This document shows, piece after piece, positions 54,347 through 62,952 of a stretch of 64,000 bases of DNA. Below the pieces are notes generated by a model. The model saw only the letters and a program-made list of their open reading frames with translations. It made no database searches and was not told the origin of the DNA. The translations under genes and the position numbers were made by a program. Source of the stretch: Microbacterium aurum. Its GTDB lineage: Bacteria > Actinomycetota > Actinomycetes > Actinomycetales > Microbacteriaceae. Location of the stretch: assembly GCF_016907815.1 (NCBI RefSeq), contig NZ_JAFBCQ010000001.1:682001-746000 (forward strand). Reading direction: 5' to 3'. Numbering within the stretch: position 1 is the first letter of the stretch; each line of letters opens with the position of its first letter.

Positions 54347-54426
54347 TCCCCGAAGAAGAGGGGCGCAAACGGCGACCTCCCAAAGGAAAAGGGGGCGCGA
54401 GCGGCGGCCTCCGCGAGGCCGAGGTG

Positions 54427-54445
54427 GTCGATTGCGCCACCTGTT
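54427..54445. repeat. Dispersed 19-bp repeat, copy 2
   Basis: Identical to 26693-26711, again in an intergenic region. Confidence 0.6.
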
Positions 54446-54482
54446 CTGCTCGCCGACGAGGGCGGGGGATGCCGCGGGGTGC

Positions 54483-55127
54483 TCAGACGGTGAGCCACAC
54501 GGCGTCGGCGGCGCCGGCGGGCAGCTCCACGGTCGCGCCGCCGTCGACGCGCACGGCATCTCGGCCGGCGACGACCAGGGTGTGGCCGACGTCGATGCCG
54601 TGCCCCTCGAGCGCCCGCAGCAACGCCGGGTCGCGGTCGCTGACCCGCAGCACCCGGCCGCTGTGACCGATGTGCGCGGCCGCCAGGAGGACGAACGGGG
54701 CGCGGTCGACGGCGCCGTCGGCATCCGGGATCGCGTCGCCGTGAGGATCGAACCGGGGGTGGCCCAGCCGCGCATCGATCCCCGCCAGCAGGCGGTCGCT
54801 GATCGTGTGCTCGAGCACCTCGGCCTCGTCGTGCACCTCGTCCCAGGCGTAGCCGAACTCCCGCACGAGCCACGTCTCGATGAGCCGATGCCGGCGGATG
54901 ATGGATGCCGCGCGCAGCCGTCCGGCATCGGTCAGGGAGACCGGGCCGTAGGGGCGGTGTGAAACGAGACCCTGCGCGGCGAGCTTCTGCACCATCTCGG
55001 TCACCGTCGACGGGGCGAGCGAGAGCTCCCCGGCGAGCTGTGACGGGGTGATCGGGTCGTTCTGCCACTCGGTGTGGTGGTAGATCGTCTTCAGGTAGTC
55101 GTCGATCGCGACGGAGTTTCCGGCCAC
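54483..55127 (-). CDS. mntR: DtxR-family manganese regulator
   Basis: 214 residues. N-terminal winged helix (SLAPSTVTEMVQKLAAQGLV) and DtxR dimerisation/metal domain (RHRLIETWLVREFGYAWDEV, DEAEVLEHTISDRL), plus a C-terminal SH3-like domain. TACCCT ends 6 nt before the GTG. It probably represses the adjacent mntH when Mn2+ is high. Confidence 0.9.
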   Translation of the reverse strand: MAGNSVAIDDYLKTIYHHTEWQNDPITPSQLAGELSLAPSTVTEMVQKLAAQGLVSHRPYGPVSLTDAGRLRAASIIRRHRLIETWLVREFGYAWDEVHDEAEVLEHTISDRLLAGIDARLGHPRFDPHGDAIPDADGAVDRAPFVLLAAAHIGHSGRVLRVSDRDPALLRALEGHGIDVGHTLVVAGRDAVRVDGGATVELPAGAADAVWLTV

Positions 55128-55150
55128 GGAGCCAGGGTATCCGGCGCAGC

Positions 55151-56431
55151 CTATGCCCCCGACAGCACCAGCCACAGCAGCACGCCGTTCAGCGCGACGA
55201 GGAACGCCGCGGCGACCACTCCCGCCGCCGTCGTCCACCACCGGTTGCGATGTGCTCCGAGCACGCTCGCGCGCGCCGTCAGTGCGACCAGCGGAATGAG
55301 CGCGAAGGGGATGCCGAAGCTCAGCACGACCTGGCTGAGGATGAGCGCCCACGTCGGGTCGACGCCGGCGGCCAGCAGGGCGACCGCGGGGACGAGAGTG
55401 ACCAGGCGCCGTGCGAGGAGCGGCACCCGCACCCGCAAGAGCCCCTGCATGATCTCGGCGCCGGCGTACGCGCCGACGGCGGTGCTGGCCAGTCCGCTCG
55501 CGAGCAGGCCGACCGCGAACAGGGTCGCCACCACCGCGCCGAGGCCCGACTGCAGCGCGTGGTAGGCGCCCTCGAGGCTGTCGGTGCCGGGAGCGCCGGC
55601 GAGGTTCGCGGCGGCCAGCAGCAGGATGCAGAGGTTCACGGTGCCGGCGATGACGAGCGCGATGGTGACGTCCCAGCGGGTGGCGCGCAGCAGCCGCGAC
55701 GTGCCCGCGGCGCGGTCGGCGGCGTGCGCGCCGGGCGCGGTGAACCGGTCGCGGGCGAGCGCGCTGTGCGCGTAGATCGCGTGCGGCATGATCGTCGCGC
55801 CGAGGATGGATGCCGCCAGCAGCACCGACTCGGCACCGTCGAAGCGGGGGAGGAGACCGGCCGCGATGCCCGCGGCATCCGGCGGCGCGATGAACACGCC
55901 GTACGAGAATCCCAGCGCGATGACGGCGAGCAGCCCGATGACGACGAACTCGAACGCGCGCGCGCCGCGTCGCTGCTGGATGAGCAGCAGCGCGATGGAC
56001 ACCCCTCCCGTGATGAGACCGCCGACCGGCAGAGGCACACCGAACAGGAGCCACAGCGCGACGGCGCCGCCGATGACCTCCGCAATGTCGGTGGCCATCG
56101 CGACGAGCTCCGCCTGCAGCCAGTACGCACGGCGGCCCCAGCGGCTGCGGATGCGGGTGCCCAGCGTCTCGGCGAGGCTCTGCCCGGTCACGATGCCGAG
56201 CTTCGCCGACAGGTACTGGATCAGCCAGGCCATCGTGTTGCCGAGGACGACGACCCAGACGAGGAGGTAGCCGAAGCGCGCACCCGCGGTCATGTTGCTC
56301 GCGACGTTGCCGGGGTCGAGGTAGGCGACGCCCGCGACGAGGGCCGGGCCGAGCAGCCACGCCGCGCGCCGACGCGGCGGGGCGGGCGTCGCGGGGGTGG
56401 GCGTCGTCGTCGCGGCATCCGTTTTCGGCAT
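55151..56431 (-). CDS. mntH: Nramp-family Mn2+/H+ symporter
   Basis: 426 residues, 11 membrane segments. Metal-site motif AYLDPGNVASN and second site ATIMPHAIYAHSAL. Imports Mn2+ with protons. Its start codon lies inside a 20-bp palindrome. Confidence 0.96.
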   Translation of the reverse strand: MPKTDAATTTPTPATPAPPRRRAAWLLGPALVAGVAYLDPGNVASNMTAGARFGYLLVWVVVLGNTMAWLIQYLSAKLGIVTGQSLAETLGTRIRSRWGRRAYWLQAELVAMATDIAEVIGGAVALWLLFGVPLPVGGLITGGVSIALLLIQQRRGARAFEFVVIGLLAVIALGFSYGVFIAPPDAAGIAAGLLPRFDGAESVLLAASILGATIMPHAIYAHSALARDRFTAPGAHAADRAAGTSRLLRATRWDVTIALVIAGTVNLCILLLAAANLAGAPGTDSLEGAYHALQSGLGAVVATLFAVGLLASGLASTAVGAYAGAEIMQGLLRVRVPLLARRLVTLVPAVALLAAGVDPTWALILSQVVLSFGIPFALIPLVALTARASVLGAHRNRWWTTAAGVVAAAFLVALNGVLLWLVLSGA

Positions 56432-56440
56432 GCCGAAAAC
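56421..56440. promoter_or_regulatory. MntR operator 1, over the mntH start
   Basis: GTTTTCGGCATGCCGAAAAC, a perfect 20-bp palindrome that contains the mntH start codon. Confidence 0.8.
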
Positions 56441-56454
56441 TGTACCAGGGGATT

Positions 56455-56470
56455 TTTCGGCGTGCCGAAA
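56455..56470. promoter_or_regulatory. MntR operator 2
   Basis: TTTCGGCGTGCCGAAA, centred 32 bp (three turns) from operator 1. Confidence 0.75.
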
Positions 56471-56488
56471 GATGCGTCACGCGTGCGA

Positions 56489-56552
56489 AAAGCAGGCTCG
56501 ATCGTCGCGGCGGGCGCTCTCAGCCGGCGCCAGTGCCGGTTCAGCCTGCTTT
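56489..56552. repeat. 64-bp hairpin element, copy 4
   Basis: Ends AAAGCAGGCT and AGCCTGCTTT match copies 1-3 and the length is the same 64 bp, but the inner bases differ. Arms extend outward (GTGCGAAAAG / CTTTCGGCAC). Confidence 0.8.
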
Positions 56553-56558
56553 CGGCAC

Positions 56559-56700
56559 GGGGCGCGGGCGCGCGGGCGCGGCGCGCGCGGGAAGCGGGCG
56601 GGCGCGGGGCGCGGGAAGCGCGCGGGGCGGGGCGCGGCGCGGGGCGGCGCGCGGGAAGCGCGCGGGGCGCGGCGCCGCGCGCGGGCGGGATCGGGGCGGG
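56559..56700. repeat. G/C low-complexity tract
   Basis: Almost only G and C with repeated GGGAAGCG and GCGCGGGG units. No gene supported. Confidence 0.6.
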
Positions 56701-56714
56701 GATAGCCTTGCGGG

Positions 56715-57365
56715 GTGGTGCTGCACGGGGGCGAGACGGACGAGCGGCAGGCGGAGCCCGAGCTGCCGGTCGGGGTGGGACCCTGGCCGGGCGGCCCCGA
56801 GGCGTGGCCCGACGACCCGCGCTACAACCGGGAGCTGCTCGCCGCGGGGGACCGGCGCAACGTCATCGACCGCTATCGGTACTGGACAATGGACGCGATC
56901 GTCGCCGATCTCGACCAGCACCGCCACGCGTTCCACGTCGCGATCGAGAACTGGCAGCACGACATGAACATCGGCTCGATCGTCCGCAGCGCCAACGCCT
57001 TCGGCGCCGCCGAGGTGCACATCATCGGCCGGCGCCGCTGGAATCGTCGCGGGGCGATGGTCACCGACCGCTACCAGCACGTGCGGCACCACGAGGACGT
57101 CGCGGCGTTCACCGCCTGGGCGCAGGATGCCGGCATCCCGATCATCGCGGTCGACAACGTCGCCGGGTCGGTTGCGCTCGACCGGGCGGAACTCCCGGAG
57201 CGGTGCGCGCTGCTGTTCGGGCAGGAGGGTCCGGGGCTATCTCCGGAGGCGGTGGCCGCGGCATCCGGCGTCGTCGAGATCACCCAGTACGGCTCGACGC
57301 GCTCGATCAACGCGAGCGCCGCGGCCGCGGTCGTCATGTACGAGTGGTGCCGCCGCTGGGCGTAG
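56715..57365 (+). CDS. TrmH/SpoU-family RNA methyltransferase
   Basis: 216 residues. SPOUT motifs NIGSIVRSANAFGAAEVHII, LLFGQEGPGLSPEAV and GSTRSINASAAAAVVMYEW. It 2'-O-methylates tRNA or rRNA ribose. TAGCCT ends 6 nt before the GTG (leaderless). Confidence 0.92.
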   Translation: MVLHGGETDERQAEPELPVGVGPWPGGPEAWPDDPRYNRELLAAGDRRNVIDRYRYWTMDAIVADLDQHRHAFHVAIENWQHDMNIGSIVRSANAFGAAEVHIIGRRRWNRRGAMVTDRYQHVRHHEDVAAFTAWAQDAGIPIIAVDNVAGSVALDRAELPERCALLFGQEGPGLSPEAVAAASGVVEITQYGSTRSINASAAAAVVMYEWCRRWA

Positions 57366-57371
57366 TCGCGA

Positions 57372-57575
57372 TCAGTCGCGATCGATGCCGAAGGTGTGGC
57401 GCATGAGCGCCTGCACGTCGCGGTCGAGGTTGTCGAGGCGCACGTCCATCTTCATTTCGAGCCGTCCGATCTCGGTGCGCACGACGCGGATGAAGAGTGT
57501 GGAGACGATGCCCAGCATGCTGAACATGAGCGCACTGAACACGCCGATCAGCGTCCACACCTGCGGCTCCGTCAT
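57372..57575 (-). CDS. Small membrane protein with coiled-coil tail
   Basis: 67 residues from ATG 57575. QVWTLIGVFSALMFSMLGIV is the helix; the tail EIGRLEMKMDVRLDNLDRDV is a coiled coil. GGAGGTG precedes it. Function unknown; such anchors occur widely in Microbacteriaceae. Confidence 0.75.
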   Translation of the reverse strand: MTEPQVWTLIGVFSALMFSMLGIVSTLFIRVVRTEIGRLEMKMDVRLDNLDRDVQALMRHTFGIDRD

Positions 57576-57692
57576 GGTCAACACACCTCCATTGTGACTT
57601 CAGGCCCCCACGATGTCACGGGTAGGCGACCGCTGTGCGAGCCGGCCGTCGATCTGTGGAGAGATCGCGCGACTTGCTGCCTGGGGAGAAGA

Positions 57693-59012
57693 TCAGGCGC
57701 CTGCGGTCAGCCAGTCCGGGCGGCGCACCCGCCAGCCGAGCGTCGCGAGCCGCGCGAGCATGTAGACCCCGAAGAAGCAGACCGCGAGCCACAAGAGGCC
57801 TACGGCTCCCGTCGGATGCAGCAGCCACACCGCTACCAGCGCCGGGAGGTAGGGCACCAGGTTCAGGCCGCCGGCGATCGCGAGGTAGCGGACGTCGCCG
57901 GCGCCCATCAGCACGCCGTCGAGCACGAACACGACACCGCACACGGGCTGCGCCACCGCGAGGGCGAGGAGGGCCGGCTGCACGAGTGCGGCGACCGCGG
58001 CATCACCCGTGAAGACGAGGCCGATGACGCCGGACAGCGCCGCGATCGCGGCGCCGACGACCACGCCGAACCATGCGCCCCACGCGACGGTGCGACCGAG
58101 GACGCGCCGGACGAAGGGCTCGTCCTGCGCGCCGAGCCCGCGTCCGATGAGGGCCTGCGCCGCGATCGCGAGCGCGTCGAGGGCGAACGCGGCCGTGGAG
58201 AAGATCGTGAACGCGACCTGCCAGCCGGCGAGCTCGTCGGTGCCGAGGGCCGTCGCGACGAACACCGTTGCCAGGAGCGCCGCCCGCAGCGACACGGTCC
58301 GCAGGAACAGCCATCCGCCGGACCGCGCCGATCCCCGTAGGCCCTCGCGCTGCGGGCGGACGGATGCCGCGTGCCGCCGCGCCAGCGCGCCCACCACCCA
58401 CGCGTAGGCGCCGACCATCGCCCACTGCGCGACGACGGTGCCCGCCGCCGAACCGGCAATGCCCCAGCCGAACCCGTAGATGAACAGTGTGTTCAGCACG
58501 GCGTTCAGCCCGAAGCCGATTCCCGCGATCCACAGCGGCGTCACGGTGTCCTGCATCCCGCGCAGCAGCCCCGTCGCGGCGAACACGATGAGCATGGCGG
58601 GCAGGCCCCACATCGACAGCTGCAGGTAGATCACGGCCTGTTCGGCGACGTCGGCGGGGGCGCCGAACAGCCCCACGAGCCACGGGGTCAACAGCGTCCC
58701 CGCGACGGCCAGCACGGCGCCGAGCCCGAGCGCGAGCCACAGCCCGTCGACGCCCGCGCCCACGGCACTGGTGTGGTCGCCCGCTCCGAAGCGCCGCGCG
58801 ACGGCGGGGGTCGTCGAGTAGGCGAGGAACACCATCAGCCCGACGATCGTCTGCAGCACCGCCGACGCGATTCCGAGCCCTGCCAGGGGCACCACCCCGA
58901 GATGGCCCACGAGCGCGGAGTCGACGATGAGGAACATCGGCTCGGCGATCAGGGCGCCGAGCGCCGGGACCGCCAACCGCAGGATCTCGCGGTTGAGGGT
59001 GGGCGCCGGCAT
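57693..59012 (-). CDS. MATE-family efflux transporter, DinF-like
   Basis: 439 residues, 12 membrane segments in two repeats. LNREILRLAVPALGALIAEP and FGWGIAGSAAGTVVAQW. Exports cationic compounds by Na+ or H+ antiport. TAGGCT ends 6 nt before the ATG. Confidence 0.92.
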   Translation of the reverse strand: MPAPTLNREILRLAVPALGALIAEPMFLIVDSALVGHLGVVPLAGLGIASAVLQTIVGLMVFLAYSTTPAVARRFGAGDHTSAVGAGVDGLWLALGLGAVLAVAGTLLTPWLVGLFGAPADVAEQAVIYLQLSMWGLPAMLIVFAATGLLRGMQDTVTPLWIAGIGFGLNAVLNTLFIYGFGWGIAGSAAGTVVAQWAMVGAYAWVVGALARRHAASVRPQREGLRGSARSGGWLFLRTVSLRAALLATVFVATALGTDELAGWQVAFTIFSTAAFALDALAIAAQALIGRGLGAQDEPFVRRVLGRTVAWGAWFGVVVGAAIAALSGVIGLVFTGDAAVAALVQPALLALAVAQPVCGVVFVLDGVLMGAGDVRYLAIAGGLNLVPYLPALVAVWLLHPTGAVGLLWLAVCFFGVYMLARLATLGWRVRRPDWLTAGA

Positions 59013-59106
59013 GATCCGAGCCTATGGGCTGGCGCGCACGCTCCTCCCGAACCCGCGCACGGCGCGGACGCGACGCGCACGCCCGCACGCGTCCTAGCCT
59101 GGAGGG

Positions 59107-60909
59107 ATGGCGCGCACCAGCATCCTGCACCGCCTCCCGCTGGGGAGGGTGCACGCCGGCATGCCGGAGTGGTTGCGCGTCGCCCTGGCGCTGGTGACCC
59201 TCGTGCTCGGCGCCGTCATCGTCATCCGGCCGACCACGGCCCTCGACGTGCTCGCCCTACTGCTCGGCGGCGGTATGGTGCTCACCGGCGTGGTCGAGGC
59301 GACGAGCCGTCCCGAGGAGGGCAGCCGTCGCTGGTGGCGCTACCTCCTGGCGGCCGGCTGGGTCGGCGTGGGGGTCTTCGTGCTGCTGTGGCCCGCGCTG
59401 ACCGTGCGCGCCGTCGCCGTGATCACCGGCATCCTGCTGCTCGTCAACGGCGCCGCCGGGATCGTCGGCGCGTTCCGACGCGGCCGCGGCTGGGACGCGC
59501 GCATCGCGGATGCGGCGTTCGGGGCGACCGGCATCATCTTCGGCGTGCTCGCGCTGGGGTGGCCCGACATCACGCTGCTCGTCGTCGCCGTGGTGTTCGG
59601 GTCGTGGCTGATCATGCGGGGCGTGACCGACCTGTGGACGGCGATCCGCCGCCGTCGCGATGCCGGGAAGGACCAGACGGATGCCGCGCCGCGCCGCCGC
59701 TGGGGACGCACCGTCATGGCGGTCGGATCGGTGGCGCTCGCCGTCGTGACCGTGCTGGTGACCGCGCCGCTGCGGGAGGGGTCGACGGTCGTCGACGAGT
59801 TCTACGCCGCGCCCCGCGACATCCCCGACGAACCGGGGCAGCTGATCCGGGCCGAGGAGTTCACGCGCGAGGTCCCCGCCGACGCGCAGGGCTGGCGCAT
59901 CCTGTACACGACCACCGGCGTCGACGGGAAGGTGCGGGTCGCCAGCGGCCTCGTCGTCACGCCGCGCGGCGGCGACGAGGACACCCGGTGGCCGGTCATC
60001 GACTGGAATCACGGCACCACGGGATACGCGCAGCACTGCGCGCCGTCGCTGCAGGAGCGCCCATTCTGGGCCGGCGCGCTGTACTTCCCCCGCAAGGTCA
60101 TCGCGGAGGGGTGGGCGATCGTCGCGACGGATTACATCGGCCTCGGCACCCAGGGGCCGCACCCGTACCTGTTCGGAAAGCCCAGCGCGTACGCGTCGCT
60201 CGACGCCGTCCGCGCGGCCCGGCAGCTCGACGAGGCGCGGCTCGACCGCCGCACCGTCATCTGGGGCCACTCGCAGGGCGGTCACGCGGCGCTGTGGGCG
60301 GGGGCGCTCGCCCAGACGTACGCGCCGGAGGTGTGGGTGCGCGGCGTCGCGGCGCTCGCCCCCGCGAGCGACCTGCCCACGATCGTGAAGCACGTCGACG
60401 ACGTCACCGGGGGCAGCATCTTCGCGTCGTACGCGTTCGCCGCCTACTCCGCGATCGCGCCCGATGTCACGTACGACCGCTATGTCCGCCCGGGTGCACA
60501 GACGTTCGTCCGGTCGATGGCGCAGCGCTGCCTCACCGACCCCGATATGGCGCTGTCGATCCTCGCGGTGCTCGGCACGACGCAGGATCCCGACGTGTTC
60601 GCCGAGGACCCGACCACCGGCCCGCTCGGTGCGGCGCTGCGCGCGAATGCCGCCCCGACTCTCATCGGCCCGCCCGTGCTGGTCGGGCAGGGAGCGGCCG
60701 ACTCGATCGTGCTGCCGAGCGTGCAGGACGACTTCGTCGCGCGGATGTGCGAAGCGGGCCAGCGCGTGGACTACCGCCGCTATGCCGGTTTCCAGCACGC
60801 CCAGGTCATGGAGGGCTACTCGCCGCTGGCGGCCGACCTGCTCGAATGGACACGCGGCCGCTTCGCCGCGACGGACGCGGGCCTCGGCTGCACGGTGACC
60901 GAGAAGTGA
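59107..60909 (+). CDS. DUF308 membrane domain fused to secreted lipase-type hydrolase
   Basis: 600 residues. Residues 1-185 are HdeD/DUF308 (about six helices, ALVTLVLGAVIVIRPTTALD). After a further helix (about 205-220) comes an alpha/beta hydrolase of the secretory-lipase (LIP) family with the elbow WGHSQGGHAALWAG, ALAPASDLP and FQHAQVMEG (catalytic His). The catalytic half should lie outside the membrane. TAGCCT ends 6 nt before the ATG. Confidence 0.85.
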   Translation: MARTSILHRLPLGRVHAGMPEWLRVALALVTLVLGAVIVIRPTTALDVLALLLGGGMVLTGVVEATSRPEEGSRRWWRYLLAAGWVGVGVFVLLWPALTVRAVAVITGILLLVNGAAGIVGAFRRGRGWDARIADAAFGATGIIFGVLALGWPDITLLVVAVVFGSWLIMRGVTDLWTAIRRRRDAGKDQTDAAPRRRWGRTVMAVGSVALAVVTVLVTAPLREGSTVVDEFYAAPRDIPDEPGQLIRAEEFTREVPADAQGWRILYTTTGVDGKVRVASGLVVTPRGGDEDTRWPVIDWNHGTTGYAQHCAPSLQERPFWAGALYFPRKVIAEGWAIVATDYIGLGTQGPHPYLFGKPSAYASLDAVRAARQLDEARLDRRTVIWGHSQGGHAALWAGALAQTYAPEVWVRGVAALAPASDLPTIVKHVDDVTGGSIFASYAFAAYSAIAPDVTYDRYVRPGAQTFVRSMAQRCLTDPDMALSILAVLGTTQDPDVFAEDPTTGPLGAALRANAAPTLIGPPVLVGQGAADSIVLPSVQDDFVARMCEAGQRVDYRRYAGFQHAQVMEGYSPLAADLLEWTRGRFAATDAGLGCTVTEK

Positions 60910-60972
60910 CCTCGACGTGACCGGCGGGCTCGGCCGGATCGGCCGCGGGCGGCGGCGCGTATCCTGTTACGC

Positions 60973-62952
60973 ATGACCGCGACCCCCCTGCGCTCGGGTA
61001 TCGAGCTGTCCGAGCTGAGCCCCGGCATCCGCCCCCAGGACGACCTCTTCCGCCACGTCAACGGGGCGTGGTTGGAGCGCACCGAGATCCCCGAGGACAA
61101 GGCCCGGTGGGGGTCGTTCCACCTCATCGCGGAGCAGGCCGAGAAGGACGTGCGCGCGATCATCGAAGAGGTGGTGGATGCCGAGCCGGGCACCGAGGCC
61201 CGCAAGATCGGCGACCTGTTCACGAGCTTCATGGATACCGAGCGCATCGAGGCGCTCGGCGCCGCCCCGCTGCAGGACCAGCTGGCGCGGGTCGACGCGA
61301 TCGACTCGATCCCGGCGCTCCTGCGGGTGGTCGGCGAACTGGAGCGCGAGGGTGTCGGCGGCATCGTCGGCACCTACATCGAGCCCGACCCCGGCAACCC
61401 CGAGCGCTACGTCGTGTTCTTCGTGCAGTCCGGGCTGTCGCTGCCGGACGAGAGCTACTACCGCCTGGAGAACTTCGACAAGACGCGGGTCGCGTTCCGC
61501 GGGTACGTGCACACCGTGCTGGGTCTGGCCGGTATCGCGGATGCCGATGCGCAGGCTGACCGCGTGCTCGCGCTGGAGACCGAGCTCGCCACCCACCACT
61601 GGGACAACGTGCGCACGCGCGACGCCGTCGCGACCTACAACCTCATGACGTGGGACGACGTGCAGCGGCTCATCGGCGTCGACCTCGACCCGTGGCTCGA
61701 GGCCGTGGCTCCCGCGCACCGCGACGGGTTCGCCGAGATCAACGTCAACGAGCCGAGCTACCTCGAGGGCCTCGGGACGCTGCTCGTGGACGACCGCCTC
61801 GAGGACTGGAAGGCGTGGCTGCGGCTGCACGTCGTCCGGGCGAACGCGGCGTTCCTGTCGAGCGCCTTCGTCGACGCGAACTTCGCGTTCTACGGCACCG
61901 AGCTGACGGGTGTCCCCGTCAACCGCGAGCGCTGGAAACGGGGCGTGAGCTTCGTCGAGGCGGCGATGGGCGAGGCCGTCGGCAAGGTGTACGTGGAGCG
62001 GCACTTCCCGCCGGCGGCGAAGACGGCGATGGACGAACTCGTCGGGAACCTGATCGAGGCCTACCGGCAGTCGATCTCGCAGCTGGAGTGGATGACGCCG
62101 GCCACGCGCGAGCGCGCGCTGGAGAAGCTCGCCGCCTTCACCCCGAAGGTCGGCTACCCGGTGAAATGGAAGGACTACAGCGCGCTCGAGGTCGACCCTG
62201 CCGACCTCATCGGCAACGTCCGTCGCACCAACACCTGGGAGCACGAGCGGCAGCTGGCCAAGCTCGGCCAGCCGATCGACCGCGACGAGTGGTACATGAC
62301 CCCGCAGACGGTCAACGCGTACTACAACCCGCTCATGAACGAGATCGTCTTCCCGGCCGCGATCCTCCAGCATCCGTTCTTCGAAGTGGATCGGGATGCC
62401 GCGGCCAACTACGGCGGCATCGGCGCGGTCATCGGGCACGAGATCGGCCACGGCTTCGACGACCAGGGGTCGGCGTTCGACGGCACCGGGGCGCTCCACG
62501 ACTGGTGGACCGATGAGGACCGCGCCGCCTTCCAGGAGCGCACCGGCGCCCTGATCGCCCAGTACGACGCCCTCGTGCCGCAGGGTCTCGCGCCGGAGCA
62601 CCACGTCAACGGCGCGCTCACGATCGGCGAGAACATCGGCGACCTCGGCGGGCTCGGGATCGCCATCAAGGCATATCGCCTGCACCTGGCCGCCACCGGC
62701 GCCGAGGGTGACGGTCCCGTGATCGACGGGTTCACCGGCATCCAGCGCCTGCTGCTGAGCTGGGGGCAGATCTGGCAGCAGAAGGGGCGGGATGCCGAGA
62801 CGATCCGGCTGCTGACGATCGACCCGCACTCGCCCAACGAGTTCCGCTGCAACCAGATCGTGCGCAACGTCGACGAGTTCTACCGCGCGTTCGACGTCAC
62901 CGAGGGCGATGCCCTCTGGCTGGACGAGCAGCAGCGCGTCACCATCTGGTGA
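60973..62952 (+). CDS. M13-family zinc metallopeptidase, PepO-like
   Basis: 659 residues. Zinc site VIGHEIGHGFDDQG (HExxH) and third ligand ENIGDLGGL, plus the family YYNP motif NAYYNPLMNEIVFPA. No signal peptide, so probably cytosolic oligopeptidase. TATCCT ends 7 nt before the ATG (leaderless). Stop overlaps the next start. Confidence 0.95.
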   Translation: MTATPLRSGIELSELSPGIRPQDDLFRHVNGAWLERTEIPEDKARWGSFHLIAEQAEKDVRAIIEEVVDAEPGTEARKIGDLFTSFMDTERIEALGAAPLQDQLARVDAIDSIPALLRVVGELEREGVGGIVGTYIEPDPGNPERYVVFFVQSGLSLPDESYYRLENFDKTRVAFRGYVHTVLGLAGIADADAQADRVLALETELATHHWDNVRTRDAVATYNLMTWDDVQRLIGVDLDPWLEAVAPAHRDGFAEINVNEPSYLEGLGTLLVDDRLEDWKAWLRLHVVRANAAFLSSAFVDANFAFYGTELTGVPVNRERWKRGVSFVEAAMGEAVGKVYVERHFPPAAKTAMDELVGNLIEAYRQSISQLEWMTPATRERALEKLAAFTPKVGYPVKWKDYSALEVDPADLIGNVRRTNTWEHERQLAKLGQPIDRDEWYMTPQTVNAYYNPLMNEIVFPAAILQHPFFEVDRDAAANYGGIGAVIGHEIGHGFDDQGSAFDGTGALHDWWTDEDRAAFQERTGALIAQYDALVPQGLAPEHHVNGALTIGENIGDLGGLGIAIKAYRLHLAATGAEGDGPVIDGFTGIQRLLLSWGQIWQQKGRDAETIRLLTIDPHSPNEFRCNQIVRNVDEFYRAFDVTEGDALWLDEQQRVTIW

